Positions 1 to 9,690 of a stretch of 64,000 nucleotides of DNA are shown one piece after another. Source of the DNA: Silene conica (Eukaryota; Streptophyta; Magnoliopsida; Caryophyllales; Caryophyllaceae). The position numbers and the translations under genes were made by a program. Position 1 is the stretch's first letter. The number at the start of each line of letters is the position of its first letter. The notes beneath the pieces are model-generated. The model was given only the letters and a program-made list of their open reading frames with translations, was not told the origin of the DNA and did not search any database. The DNA lies in NCBI GenBank assembly GCA_029255685.2, contig CM055315.2, forward strand, positions 49,505,358-49,569,357. The letters are read 5' to 3'.

Positions 1-254
1 TAGAGGTTTATCAACAAAAGATTTGCGTATTTTTTATGTGATTTGTGTATTTTTAGAGGTTTGTTGACAAATCTCTCTATTTTTCTATTGTTGGGAGTGG
101 TGGTTGAGGTTTATAGATAAGAATGGTTGCATATTTGTATACAGGTTTGCGAGATGATATGGCAAGTGGTAAGCCCTAAAATGTACCGAATATATGAGAT
201 AAAAAAACATAGATAATTTGAAGTGTCCTATAACATGAATCTTGAAAAAGTTTG
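1..254. other. AT-rich non-coding DNA
   Basis: No supported gene. The stretch is AT-rich and ends in the 5-bp duplication GTTTG (250-254) that flanks the solo LTR to its right. It may be an intron of the channel gene entering from the left, or intergenic DNA. Confidence 0.5.
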
Positions 255-458
255 TGTAACACCCCAAGAGTATGAGAGAAAAGTTGTCCCACATCGGTAG
301 AATGTGAGCCTTGTGATATGTTTATAATAACTCTCACTCATCACTTAGTAACAACACCTTGTGCTTTTGGGCTTAAGTGAGGACAAATATTTGGCCCAAA
401 GGTACACATCCCATCTTATTGGGGTTGTGTTACGACAGTGGTGGGTCGTGTTGTTACA
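255..458 (+). mobile_element. Solo LTR of TRIM-type miniature retrotransposon
   Basis: A 204-bp sequence starts TGTAACACCCC and ends GTGTTGTTACA. It is flanked on both sides by the same five bases GTTTG (250-254 and 459-463). TG...CA ends with a 5-bp target duplication define an LTR; with no internal domain or second copy it is a solo LTR left by recombination. The motif TCCCACATCGG (287-297) followed by a TTTATAA box (321-327) is, from knowledge of the family, characteristic of plant TRIM elements, which have very short LTRs and no coding capacity. A full TRIM would have two such LTRs. The assignment to TRIM rests on motif recognition; the LTR ends and TSD are directly visible. Confidence 0.75.
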
Positions 459-1266
459 GTTTGTCTATTGTTTTGTATAAGTTTGTTATTGAAGAAATTT
501 GTTAATTTTATGATGTGTCATGTGACAAACCTCTTTAGATGTTCATCTATTCTGGATGCCCTTAAGAGCATGATTTTGATGGCCAAGTAGCAGAGAATTA
601 GGGATGAAGAAATGGTTAACTCATAGACAGTTCAAATCAGCACAAGCCATGGTCTTATCTGTGATGTTTTAAATTAAGGAAAAGCAGATCCTAGACATTG
701 TTTCAGTGGCTTTGGATATGATCACTAATACTTGAGGTAGTTGAAAGTGAGTGGGGGAGTTTTAACAGCATAACCCCGGAGTCTCAAGTGATGCAACAAA
801 TAGCGGGCGAGGTAAGAGGGTCGTGTACGGCTGTACGCTGCTAGGGCTGAGCAAAATATAGGATATGGTTTTATAAAACAATATGCAATTAAAATTAGAC
901 TAATTTCCTTGCGAATCTGCATATATACAATTCGAAAGTTGGAAAACAATATCGGCAATTTGAAAACAAGTATATGGCTTGTGATATGGCTGTTACAGAA
1001 AAATATATAAAAATTTAACTAAATTGGGCATTTTCCCTAGTTGCACATGCTAACTCATCAATATGAAGTGGTATTTACTTACCCATAATTAACTACACTT
1101 CCATATGGACCAGTCAAACGGGTCGGTCGGGTTGGGTTAGGGTCATACGGGTAAAAAATAGTTTCTAATGTCGTTTTTAATCAAAAAGTATTTTTTTAAA
1201 AGGAAAATATATTTAAAATTAATATTTTAATCATATTTCATGTTGTCGTTAATTATATTGACATAA
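459..1266. other. Non-coding DNA left of the MULE
   Basis: No gene supported. AT-rich, with a short GGGTCGG/GGGTTGGG-rich patch around 1118-1150 and a moderately GC-rich patch at about 760-845 that vaguely resembles a SINE 3' part. Nothing in it matches the missing upstream exons of the channel gene. Confidence 0.4.
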
Positions 1267-1275
1267 TTATAAAAA
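1267..1275 (+). repeat. 9-bp target-site duplication, left
   Basis: TTATAAAAA directly precedes the left end of the Mutator-like element and is repeated exactly at 2239-2247 after its right end. A 9-bp duplication is the signature of Mutator-superfamily transposition. Confidence 0.85.
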
Positions 1276-2238
1276 GGATAATTTGTGAGAAACTACCTTT
1301 TTTTTTTGCTAAAAACTACTTTTCATTTTAATTTTTTGGTTAAAGACTACCTAAAAAAAGTTCTGAGGCTAATTTCGATTTATGATTTCACACGTGTGAG
1401 TTCTTTAAATTTTCATTCTTATTTTGTCAAAAACTACCTTAAATTTTCATTCTTATTTTGTCAAAAACTACCTTAAATTTCTAAACTAAAGCACGGCCTT
1501 GAGTACTCGACTTTGTTGATTACGCTGCAATGCCCATTGCCACATTCAAAAACTTATTCACAGTAGCACTTGGACATCCTACTTCTGCCCCCTAGGTCAC
1601 GAGATCCACTATCCACAACCTCTCTCATTTCAACCAAGCCAGCTCTGCCTTAAACAAAGAAAGAAGTCAGTCTTTAGCCGCACCTTCACTTGCTTCGCCG
1701 CCTTCACTCTACTCAATGCCTACCTTGCCAACCAACCATATAAAGACAAGAGAGGGAGTTTTACACCCGAAAAGTCAATGACAAGGCTTTGTACCAAGCA
1801 TGACTAACACCTATTCACCAATAGCATAGAGTTCATACGATTTAGCCCATGTTCATCATCCGGAGCAATTATTCCACATACTTAAAGAAAGAAATTGAAG
1901 CTAATAGCAAGAATTCCCTTTCGTTTAGAACTTTAGATAAGAAGGATAAGCTTGGATATCAAGTTTAACGACAAAAACATCTCAAGCAAATCATTACCCT
2001 CAGTCTTTTCATCTTTAGGAAGAGTAAATCAAGCCTCTCAATATATTTTGAACATGATAAATCGTCCTAACACGTGGGAAATCCAACTCATAAATAGAAA
2101 TTGGCTCAGAATTTCTTTTAGGTAGTTTTTAACAAATAATAAAAATGAAAGGTAGTTTTTAACAAAAAAAAAAAAAAAAAAATAAGGTAGTTGTTCACAA
2201 ATGGACATAAATGTAAGGTAGTTTCTCACAAATTATCC
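1276..2238. mobile_element. Mutator-like MITE (non-autonomous MULE)
   Basis: A 963-bp element bounded by inverted repeats. The left end reads GGATAATTTGTGAGAAACTA and the right end is its reverse complement (last bases TTATCC at 2233-2238). Similarity between the two arms extends about 130-160 bp (roughly 1276-1410 against 2075-2238), interrupted by poly-T/poly-A slippage. Perfect 9-bp duplications TTATAAAAA flank it, which is diagnostic of the Mutator superfamily. No transposase is encoded, so it needs a partner in trans. The core (about 1490-2060) is less AT-rich than the arms and could be captured host sequence (Pack-MULE), but I do not recognise it; one frame reads through ~50 codons there before a stop. 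Confidence 0.85.
1408..1475 (+). repeat. 34-bp tandem duplication in the left MULE arm
   Basis: The unit AAATTTTCATTCTTATTTTG plus TCAAAAACTACCTT occurs twice in direct succession near the inner edge of the left inverted repeat. ACTACCTT is also the core of the terminal repeat and recurs several times in both arms, so the arms themselves look built from short subterminal repeats. Confidence 0.8.
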
Positions 2239-2247
2239 TTATAAAAA
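2239..2247 (+). repeat. 9-bp target-site duplication, right
   Basis: Second copy of TTATAAAAA, immediately after the right end of the Mutator-like element. Confidence 0.85.
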
Positions 2248-2640
2248 TAAAGTTTTATTAATAATTGTTTTATTATTAAATGTTGTAAAAGTTGTATAAT
2301 TTTGAATTTTTTAATTGTTCCTTCGATTAACTCAACCATTAAAGTGATTCAAAGTCACCAAAGTCATCTGAACAACGAAAATTGTTTGCCGTTAAGTTTT
2401 TAGTTCATCCAAATGTATCCACAATTTACGTTGATATTTCACTTCTTGCCCGGATGCGTAGTTTAAGTGTAATTTGAGTTATGACTTCTGTAAAATTTGG
2501 ACATTACAGTTTCATTACTCTTTGGTTCTGGATTATGATGGAATAAAGCAAAATGACTCACTAAAGTACTTGCGCTTCTTTCTCTTGTAAAGTACTAGTC
2601 CCTCAATGCAAGTCTTGACGCAATTTTCATCTTGGGTCTT
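2248..2640. other. Non-coding DNA, probably intronic
   Basis: No exon recognised. It contains TATGATGGAATAAAGCAAAA followed by TGACTC (about 2535-2560), which reappears with two changes at about 4966-4991 inside a later intron of the channel gene. Confidence 0.4.
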
Positions 2641-2778
2641 TTGAAAACAACGTATTTGTGATACTAACACAAGGGTAAGGTCGTGTACATTCGTCCCCGC
2701 CTAGCCCTCCCCTCCCACACACAGAGATTGCGGAAACCATTGAGGCACTGGGATAATGTTGTTGCATTGGGCATCTCA
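2641..2778 (+). mobile_element. Degenerate SINE 3' part
   Basis: The block GGGTAAGGTCGTGTACAT (about 2673-2690), a C-rich run (CCCCGCCTAGCCCTCCCC) and CACTGGGATAATGTTGTTG (about 2745-2764) follow the order of the 3' half of plant tRNA-derived SINEs of the Au/TS type, which end in TTG repeats. The tRNA-like head with A and B boxes is not recognisable, so this is a truncated or decayed copy. It lies about 60 bp upstream of the first recognised channel exon. Confidence 0.45.
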
Positions 2779-2836
2779 AAATGACCTCTTTTGTGACATA
2801 GCATAACAAAGGTAAACTTTGTACATTGTGCTGAAG

Positions 2837-5800
2837 GTTTTATTCATTGGTCCTCTATGTGGGAGAATGAAACCAGAACTTCCCTACTCAAATGAAGCTG
2901 ATCTATTGACAAAGGAGGGCCAAGATCAAGGAGACTCAAGTTTAAAAGATGATCCTGAAAAAGACAAGGTAGCGATAGAGAAAGTGCGTGTAAAAAATAC
3001 TCAGAAACGTCCACAGGGGCAACGTTCAAAGGTATGTTATATCTAAGACTTGCTTAGATACTATACATATTATATAAGAAAACAGCAATGTAAGAATAAA
3101 TGTTGGTTTATTAACCTTCGCAGACATCAGAGTGGACTCTGGGCCCAAAGGAGAATGTACTGATGCTAGGTTGGCGACCTAATGTCGTAGAAATGATTAA
3201 AGAATATGACTCTTATCTGGGACCTGGAAGTACAGTGGTAAGCTAGATCCATGCCACAGTGTGTCATGTGTGTCAGTGACCTGCACTTTCTATGTTTGGC
3301 TTCTCCGTAAAATTGTCATCTTATACATCATCCTGACATATATTTTACCTTTGGTAGTGACCCATATATCCCATTCACATTAAAGGATTTCTTGCAAGAA
3401 ATTACGCGGCTTTCAGCATTGATGACATTTGGGACAAAGGACTGAGGAGCATCCATGTTGAGAAGTGTAAATCAAATATGTTTAGTTATTATCTTACGAA
3501 AAGGATGTTAAGTGGTTTTGGTTACTCCTAATGGGCATGATAGTCCGGCACAAAAGTGAAATTGGCGGCAACTTATATGTGATTGTATGAAATTTCGGAC
3601 TTGTTTAGTGGATTAAATGATTCTGTGCGACACGAAAACCCACTTTAGATTTATGTATTAGCCATTAACTTGTAAGGACTCAAGAGCATGGATAGTTTGT
3701 AAGTGTAATGATGCAAAATTACAATTTAGAAGACCTTATATATGAAGCTGGACACCAAGAGACCCAGGGCCTGAAATGTCCTCGCTCTATTACAGGAAAT
3801 ACTATCTGATGTACCTGTAGAAGAGAGGAAAAACACCCTTGCTGGTCTTGGGCAATTTCAGCACATACGAGTCTCACATATGGTACGTCTTTAGCCCTTA
3901 AGATAGACTATGCCATTTAAAGTTTTCCTACATTGACCTCCTTGAACTTCTTTGCCATTTTAGGTAGGAAGCCCTATGGACTATGATAGCTTGAAGGAAG
4001 CCATACTGAGAAGCCACGCTTCTAAGGAGAACGATGAAGATATCCCATTCTCAGTTGTAGTCATATCTGATAGAGAGTTGATACTTGGAGGTATGCATTC
4101 AGTATCAAGGACACGAAGTTTACTGACTATGTGAGCATTTCTTTTATTATGTTTGCTTTAGATGCATCCAGGGCAGACAAGCACTCTGTTTTTTCTCTTC
4201 TTTTGGTGGAAACTATTTGCAGCAAATTTGGCGTGAAGGTTACCTTCTTTTCCTCTGTGCTTCTCACTCTTGAATCACTCAATATATTATCTCAAATGAC
4301 CATTCAGTTATGTCCGTCAATTTCTGTCGATATTGAGGGCGCCAAAGTCCTGATAATGGAACTACCCTTATAGAGTTATAGATCAATATTTTGGAAGCTT
4401 TTACTACTGAGTGGCACCTTATTTGGTTTTTCTCTGTGGGTTGCTTATAGGTGCAAAATCTTGTAGCTGAAGTTGTCGACTCAAAACTTGGAAAACAAGT
4501 AATCCTTCATATGCAAAAGCCTCGGCACTAAAGTTATTACACTTGATTTTGCATTTGCGAGTTTGCTTACTCTTTTAAGCATTCACCAGATTACAAAACT
4601 AAAGCCGTCACTCACTTACATTGCTGCTGAAGAAATAATGACTTTGGTTACTGCTCACGGTGTGCACTCTGTCCTTCAAATTGCTTGTTTTCTTAGATCT
4701 ACAGCATATATTTATCCAAAAGATAACGTTTTGTGCTTTCAGTTGCAGAAAACTGTAAATTGAATGAAGTATGGAAAGATATTTTGAATGCTGAGGGTGA
4801 TGAAATATACATAAAGGTAATCTTGGTTGAAAAAGATTATTGTGATATCTCTGATCATATTGACTGCTTAATATTTCTTTGGTGGTTTTATTTTATAGCC
4901 ATATCAATCATGGCTAAATATTTCCATTTTAAATGGATCCAAAGATCCATTGACTAAGGCTTCAGAGTATGATGAAATAAAACAAAATGACTCGGTGAAT
5001 GGCGTTCACCTCTTATATTGTGAAAGAAAAATTGTCCGACACCATTCTTGTTACAGTTCCTTAGAAATAGCCTTTTTATGATCACTTCACAGGGAGAAGG
5101 TTGTGTAGAATAAATTACCTTTTAGTATCATACTCCACTATTTAGTCGATAATTATTATGAAGTCTTGAGGCCCAAGGGATTACAAAGAGTACAGCCAAA
5201 AAAAGAGGAACAGAACAGAGCATCGAAAAGGTCAAAAGGATAATAAACAGCTCTAAAGCAAGTAATTAATGTTTGCCTCTCTATGTTCTTGACTTTTTGT
5301 CAATTTGTATGTTTCTCCCCGTCGTCATTGAACGTCTTACAAAACTTGTGTACCTGAGACATTTTGAAAGGGTTTTGTATGATAAAAGTGAATCGCATTT
5401 CCCATGGACAATCGTCACCATTCTTTATCCAATCCAATGCAATTTACTCACAAACAACGACTCTCTCAACTGAGATTACTCCAATACAAATGAAAATCGA
5501 TGAGCTCGGCTTTATTAGTCTTAATTCTTAAATGTCCAAACCCAAAATTAGCACACAATACCAGTCTACTGTTTGTTGAGGTACTACTCCGTTTGCTTTT
5601 CTACATATATTACTGTGATTTTTAACCTTTTGGTAGTTATTATGAAGCATTTAGTTTTAAGTTAATTTTCTTTGGCTCATCTAGTGCTCCTCACTTTGCC
5701 GATAGATCCACTTTTCAGCTACCACTGCTGTTGGCCTTTTGTATACGGTATAGGTGTTGGTGAAATATATGTTTCATGGGGTATTTAATTTTACTGCAGC

Positions 5801-6290
5801 TAAAGCTTTTATTAAAACAGAAAAAAAAAATGATATTTTGACACCAAAATGATATTTTGACATCTCCATTGTAGGATATTGGCCTGTACATGAAAGAGGG
5901 GGAAACCCCTTCGTTTAATGAGTTATCTGAGAGGGCATGTTTAAGGAGAGAAGTTGCAATTGGTTATGTGAAGAACGGCAGACAGGTATGTGGTATTTAC
6001 TTCTACCAAAGTTCTGGTAAGAGATGGTTTTGTATATGACACCAACACATTAACCTTTGTTAAATGAGGAATACACAAGGATTTGGTTTGATCTCAGGTG
6101 TGAGGCTGTCTTATATGAGACTTTCTGCATCCTTCTTGATGAAACCTTATACTGTGTGACAGTTAACTGTGGTTTCTTAACTCTTCAGGTCATAAATCCG
6201 AACCCCAAAACACAGCCTCTTACTCTTAGTAGGGCAGATTCCCTAATTGTGATATCAGAGTTTGAAGGAGAACAACCCATCATTGAGTAA
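2837..6290 (+). CDS. PEC1/PEC2: PEC1/PEC2-like plastid envelope ion channel, 3' exons (partial gene)
   Basis: Ten exons can be read with consistent GT-AG borders and phases: 2837-3031, 3124-3237, 3796-3882, 3964-4090, 4162-4238, 4451-4498, 4590-4659, 4743-4816, 5875-5985, 6189-6290 (TAA). They encode about 335 residues, starting [10 protein letters not shown] and ending FEGEQPIIE. Diagnostic stretches include [69 protein letters not shown] and [15 protein letters not shown]. They match the C-terminal cytosolic/stromal half of the Arabidopsis CASTOR/POLLUX-related proteins At5g02940 and At5g43745 (PEC1, PEC2), known as K+/Ca2+-permeable channels of the chloroplast envelope. Family members have ~800 residues, so the transit peptide, membrane segments and pore are absent here. 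Either they lie left of the window beyond a >2.8-kb intron holding the MULE and solo LTR, or the gene is truncated. No stop or frameshift interrupts the exons. Confidence 0.85.
4817..5874 (+). other. Long intron of the PEC-like gene
   Basis: A 1058-bp intron between AAG|GTAATC and TTGTAG|GAT, far longer than the other introns (about 71-560 bp). It contains the short motif shared with position 2535, an A-run near 5819-5830 and a small tandem duplication of TGATATTTTGACA (about 5831-5861). The open stretch around 4960-5030 (reading [14 protein letters not shown]) is not part of the known channel protein. No complete transposon borders were found. Confidence 0.7.
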
Positions 6291-6690
6291 AGCTCTTCGG
6301 CTGTTGTTCTGTTTTTCTCTATTGGCTTCAGGCATGGAGACAGAGATGGAGACTTGAGCATGCTTTATCAAGTACACACATGAGAAACCCGGCAGACGCG
6401 GGGATACAATTGATGTATACAGTTACAAAGTGTTGATTCTTTGAACCACTGGCCAACCTTGTCCAAGAGTCACACTAATTTTAATTTATGAAAAATCTAT
6501 TTCTAATTTTCGAAAGCTCATTCTTATCTTTTAAGATTTACTATTTTAAGAGTGCACATTAATCTAAAAACCTCGACAGATTCGACCATGGCTTTATTGT
6601 CCGCGGGTGGTAAACTAGCCCCCTTATTATAATCGTGAGATTTAACCCGCAAGTTTAAACTGGAAGTGATTATGTAACAACTTCATTTAT
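6291..6690 (+). other. 3' UTR and downstream flank of the PEC-like gene
   Basis: Follows the TAA stop at 6288-6290. The first ~200 bp are of mixed composition and plausibly 3' UTR; from about 6470 the sequence is AT-rich. No clear polyadenylation site can be chosen by eye. Confidence 0.45.
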
Positions 6691-7400
6691 TCAGGAGCCT
6701 TTTGCGAGAGATTTCCAAATGATTAGTACTTTAAATCTCAACATTAAGGAGCTTCAAACGAAGATTATAGCTAATGAAGCTATAACCCTAGAATGAAGCA
6801 AGGCTAAATAATTCTGGAATCTGAGATTACTATAAAAGATGATGTAATCTCTAATCAAAAGAAGGAAGTTGATTCTCTACAAGAGCAATTAAAAGAATAC
6901 AAAACCATCTTGTCAAATGTTAAGAAACAACATTCTGAAGTTGTGATTATTCTTAACAAAAGATTTCAAAACTATCGTACAAATTACGATGAAAATAACA
7001 AGGTTGATCACTCTGCATGTAGTAAGAAGATTGAGTACTTAAAAGAATTATTACTACATGCAATAAAGGTTCATGACAAGTGGGAAGGGAGCACTAAGGT
7101 CCTAGATTTTTTAACTGAATAATCTACAACATGAAGATGGGCCTGGGTCACGAATGCTATAGTCGTAGAGACCAATCTAAATGCAAATCAACTCCTTCTG
7201 AACGAGACTTCCGAAAAGAAAATATGTTGATTACCTGAATATAAGATTTGCACTTACTGTGGTCATACGGGTCATCTTCGTGAGAACTGTGTCAAACATG
7301 TCAAAGACTTTGACACGAGAGCTAAATTCGTGAAACCCTTACATGTGATTGAAATCACATTTTCAGATTCAAGACTCATATCATATATGAGTATATTTAA
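6691..7400 (+). mobile_element. Decayed retrotransposon gag fragment with zinc knuckle
   Basis: A broken gag-like stretch. A coiled-coil-like lysine/glutamate-rich part (about 6.85-7.12 kb, with HDKWEGSTKVLDFL) is followed by a CCHC zinc knuckle CTYCGHTGHLRENC (about 7.25-7.29 kb). This layout is common in plant Copia-type gag proteins. No pol, LTR or target duplication was found nearby. It is an old fossil with several breaks; superfamily assignment is tentative. Confidence 0.55.
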
Positions 7401-7778
7401 TTTAGTCATATAGTTAAAGAAGGAATTTATGCATGCATGAAAGAATAAAATTCGAAAACCTTACATTGAGAATTCGGATTTAGGGCACGAAATTGGTCTC
7501 CTACCAAATTTCAATCTTGAGCTTAAATAAGTATGGGATGCTATTCCAACTCCAAGTATATGAGCACTCCTGTAGTTGCACCAAGATAAAACGACTACTA
7601 AAACATATACACTATATATTAAAGTAGTATCCTTAAAAATATTATTAATATACTACACTAGTATAATTTTATGTAATATTAAAAAAATGACCTTCTAACA
7701 ATCTAGAGAGAATTTTAGAGTAAGAGAAATTTTAATTTTATGAAAATGACCAAATGCATGCACAAATATGACTACGCA
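7401..7778. other. AT-rich spacer left of the LARD element
   Basis: No gene or repeat border recognised. Very AT-rich from about 7600 (ACTATATATTAAAG, TATTATTAATATAC). It ends directly at the left LTR of the large element. Confidence 0.4.
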
Positions 7779-8340
7779 TGTAAAACCCCTCGCGAAAGCA
7801 GGAATAATAAACATACAAAGTACTAAAAATGCAGCGGAATTAAAACTTTTTAACATAACTAAACATGTGAGGTGTTATAAACATAAATAAGCATTAAGGT
7901 ACAATACAGAAGCAACCCGGGATAGCATATCCCTACAGGCACAAAATACAAAAAACGTAAGTCTAAGGTCTAGCTACACGATATAGGTAAGTCATCGATG
8001 ATAGGATCATCGCTCGCTAGCCTCAACGTAACCCCTGCAAACAGCATCAAGTACCTACACACATACAACATGTGCGCCACAGTCAGTGGGGAGTGACTAG
8101 AGCTCTCATAGCCACCTATTGTCATACAACACAGAACATATAAACACAAGCATTATACTCCAACATAAACAATCATGTGAAATACTTCATCAATAACTCT
8201 TCTTATCATACTTATGTAAATAGATATCAAACCACAACTCAGGTATATCTAAACACATTCAAACACGTTTCAGCAGTATATAACACTGTACCCCAACTCA
8301 GGCAAGTATATACAATCATTCAGCAATGTCGAGCACTAAT

Positions 8341-8942
8341 TAGGGATGTCATTGGGGCGGGGCGGTGCTGGATATAGGCTCCTCCGTACCCGTACCCATC
8401 AAGAAAACCTCGTACCCATCCCCGCCCCACCACCCATGGCGGGTACGAGTTTCCAAAACCATCCCCGCCCCACCACCCATGGCGGGTACAAGTTTCCAAA
8501 ACCATCCCCGCCCCACCTACCTATTAAGTATTAACCCGTTACACCATAAATGTTTTCGATCTTTTTTCGTACAACTTGGTTTGATCACTATTAATTTCTA
8601 TCTTCAGGAATTTGTTTATATAATTTTAGTTATTTACCAAAGAAGTTGGTAAAATACTTTATAAAATAGCTATTTTTAATATTACGTCTTTAATTATAAC
8701 GAAATAATATTTGTAAAATTATCGTAATAATGATATTAATTTTCGTAATAATTGACGGGTAGACGGGTAGGCGGGTATGAGGTGGGTAATACGCAAAAAC
8801 CATCCCCGCCCCACTACCCATGGCGGGTACAATTTTCATACCCGTCCCCGCCCCACCACCCGCCAAAGCTCTACCCATCCCCGCCCCAACTGGGGCGGGT
8901 GCGGGGCGGTATCCACTTGTACCCGCCCCAATGACATCCCTA
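8341..8942. mobile_element. hAT-type MITE inside the LARD LTR
   Basis: A 602-bp element with inverted ends TAGGGATGTCATTGGGGCGG and CCGCCCCAATGACATCCCTA. The flanks AGCACTAAT (left) and AGCACTAT (right) are an 8-bp duplication with one extra base. The other LTR copy shows the empty site (TCTAGCACTATACCC near 21669-21683), proving insertion after the LARD formed. TAGGGRTG ends and 8-bp duplications are features of the hAT superfamily. No transposase is present. The interior has GC-rich modules CATCCCCGCCCCACCACCCA around an AT-rich core (8530-8750). Confidence 0.88.
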
Positions 8943-8985
8943 AGCACTATACCCCAACTCAGGCAGCTAAACACAAAACACCCAC

Positions 8986-9306
8986 GAACCACCCACGAAG
9001 GGGTTCAACAAGGAGAAAGAACCACCCACGAAGGGTTCGACAAAAGGCAGAACCACCCACAAAGGGGTTCGTCGAACAGACAGAACCACCTACTAAGGGT
9101 TCGACAAAGAGACAGAACCACCCACGAAGGGGTTCGACCACTAAGCTAGAACCAACCACTAAGGGGTTCACGCAGAACAGAACCACCCACGAAGGGGTTC
9201 GCACGAAGAAGACAGAACCACCCACTAAGGGGTTCGTCAAGAAGAAGGAACCACCCACGAAGGGGTTCGCACGAACAAACACAACGAACCAACAACTAAG
9301 TGGTTC
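8986..9306 (+). repeat. Ten-unit hairpin minisatellite (left LARD LTR)
   Basis: Ten imperfect units of 31-38 bp, each starting GAACCACCCACGAAGGGGTT or close to it, with a variable spacer of about 10-16 bp. Within each unit GAACC/CCC can pair with GGG/GGTTC, so the array is a row of small potential hairpins. The same array is in the right LTR at 21716-22036 with the same unit order, so it predates insertion. Confidence 0.85.
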
Positions 9307-9370
9307 AACAACCAAATCTCCCAAGGAGGCTACTCACTAAACCACAATCACTTCCTTAAAAACAACCAAT

Positions 9371-9690
9371 CAACACTTAGTTGACTTCGGGGACTAATTT
9401 GAGGCGAGAGCCGGTCTCCCTTCCGGTTGCCCAGCCGGGGGTCTTTCTCCTCAAATTCATTCCCGAACCCAACGTAAATGTCGCCCAACATCTTGGGGAC
9501 TACAACAATCTTAGATGACCAACGGTCTACTCTTGATAAACATTCAATCGATACTTGATTGACCCAAGGAACTAAGTCGAGGGAGAGCCGGTTTCCCTTT
9601 CGGTTGCCCGACCAGGGGGTCTCTATTCTCACTCTATTCCCGAACCCAATATAGTGCCGCCCGAACTCCGGGGACCTCAAACACACATAC
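9371..9690 (+). repeat. GC-rich two-unit tandem repeat (left LARD LTR)
   Basis: Two related units of roughly 145-175 bp share GAGAGCCGGTYTCCCTTYCG, then GTTGCCC, a CCCGAACCCAA block and a GGGGAC block. The counterpart lies at about 22101-22420 in the right LTR. It stands out from the AT-rich remainder of the LTR. Confidence 0.7.

Noticed and set aside
1-535. AGAGGTTTRT near the left edge and its complement near 523-533 as possible MITE ends
   Set aside because: Match is only ~10 bases, with no convincing target duplication and no extended inverted arms.
725-850. GC-richer patch with GGCGAGGTAAGAGGGTCGTGTA resembling a SINE 3' block (shown in 20-base pieces: GGCGAGGTAAG, AGGGTCGTGTA)
   Set aside because: Only one short block matches the SINE pattern; no tail, no tRNA-like head and no duplication.
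8986-9306. CRISPR-like look of regularly spaced repeats
   Set aside because: Units are imperfect, spacers are short and related, the setting is a plant retrotransposon LTR and there are no cas genes.
8959-9324. Minus-strand open frame of 121 codons with VEPLRGWF-like repeats, also at 21689-22054
   Set aside because: It is the translation of the hairpin minisatellite; openness follows from repeat structure, and no start context or homologous domain supports a protein.
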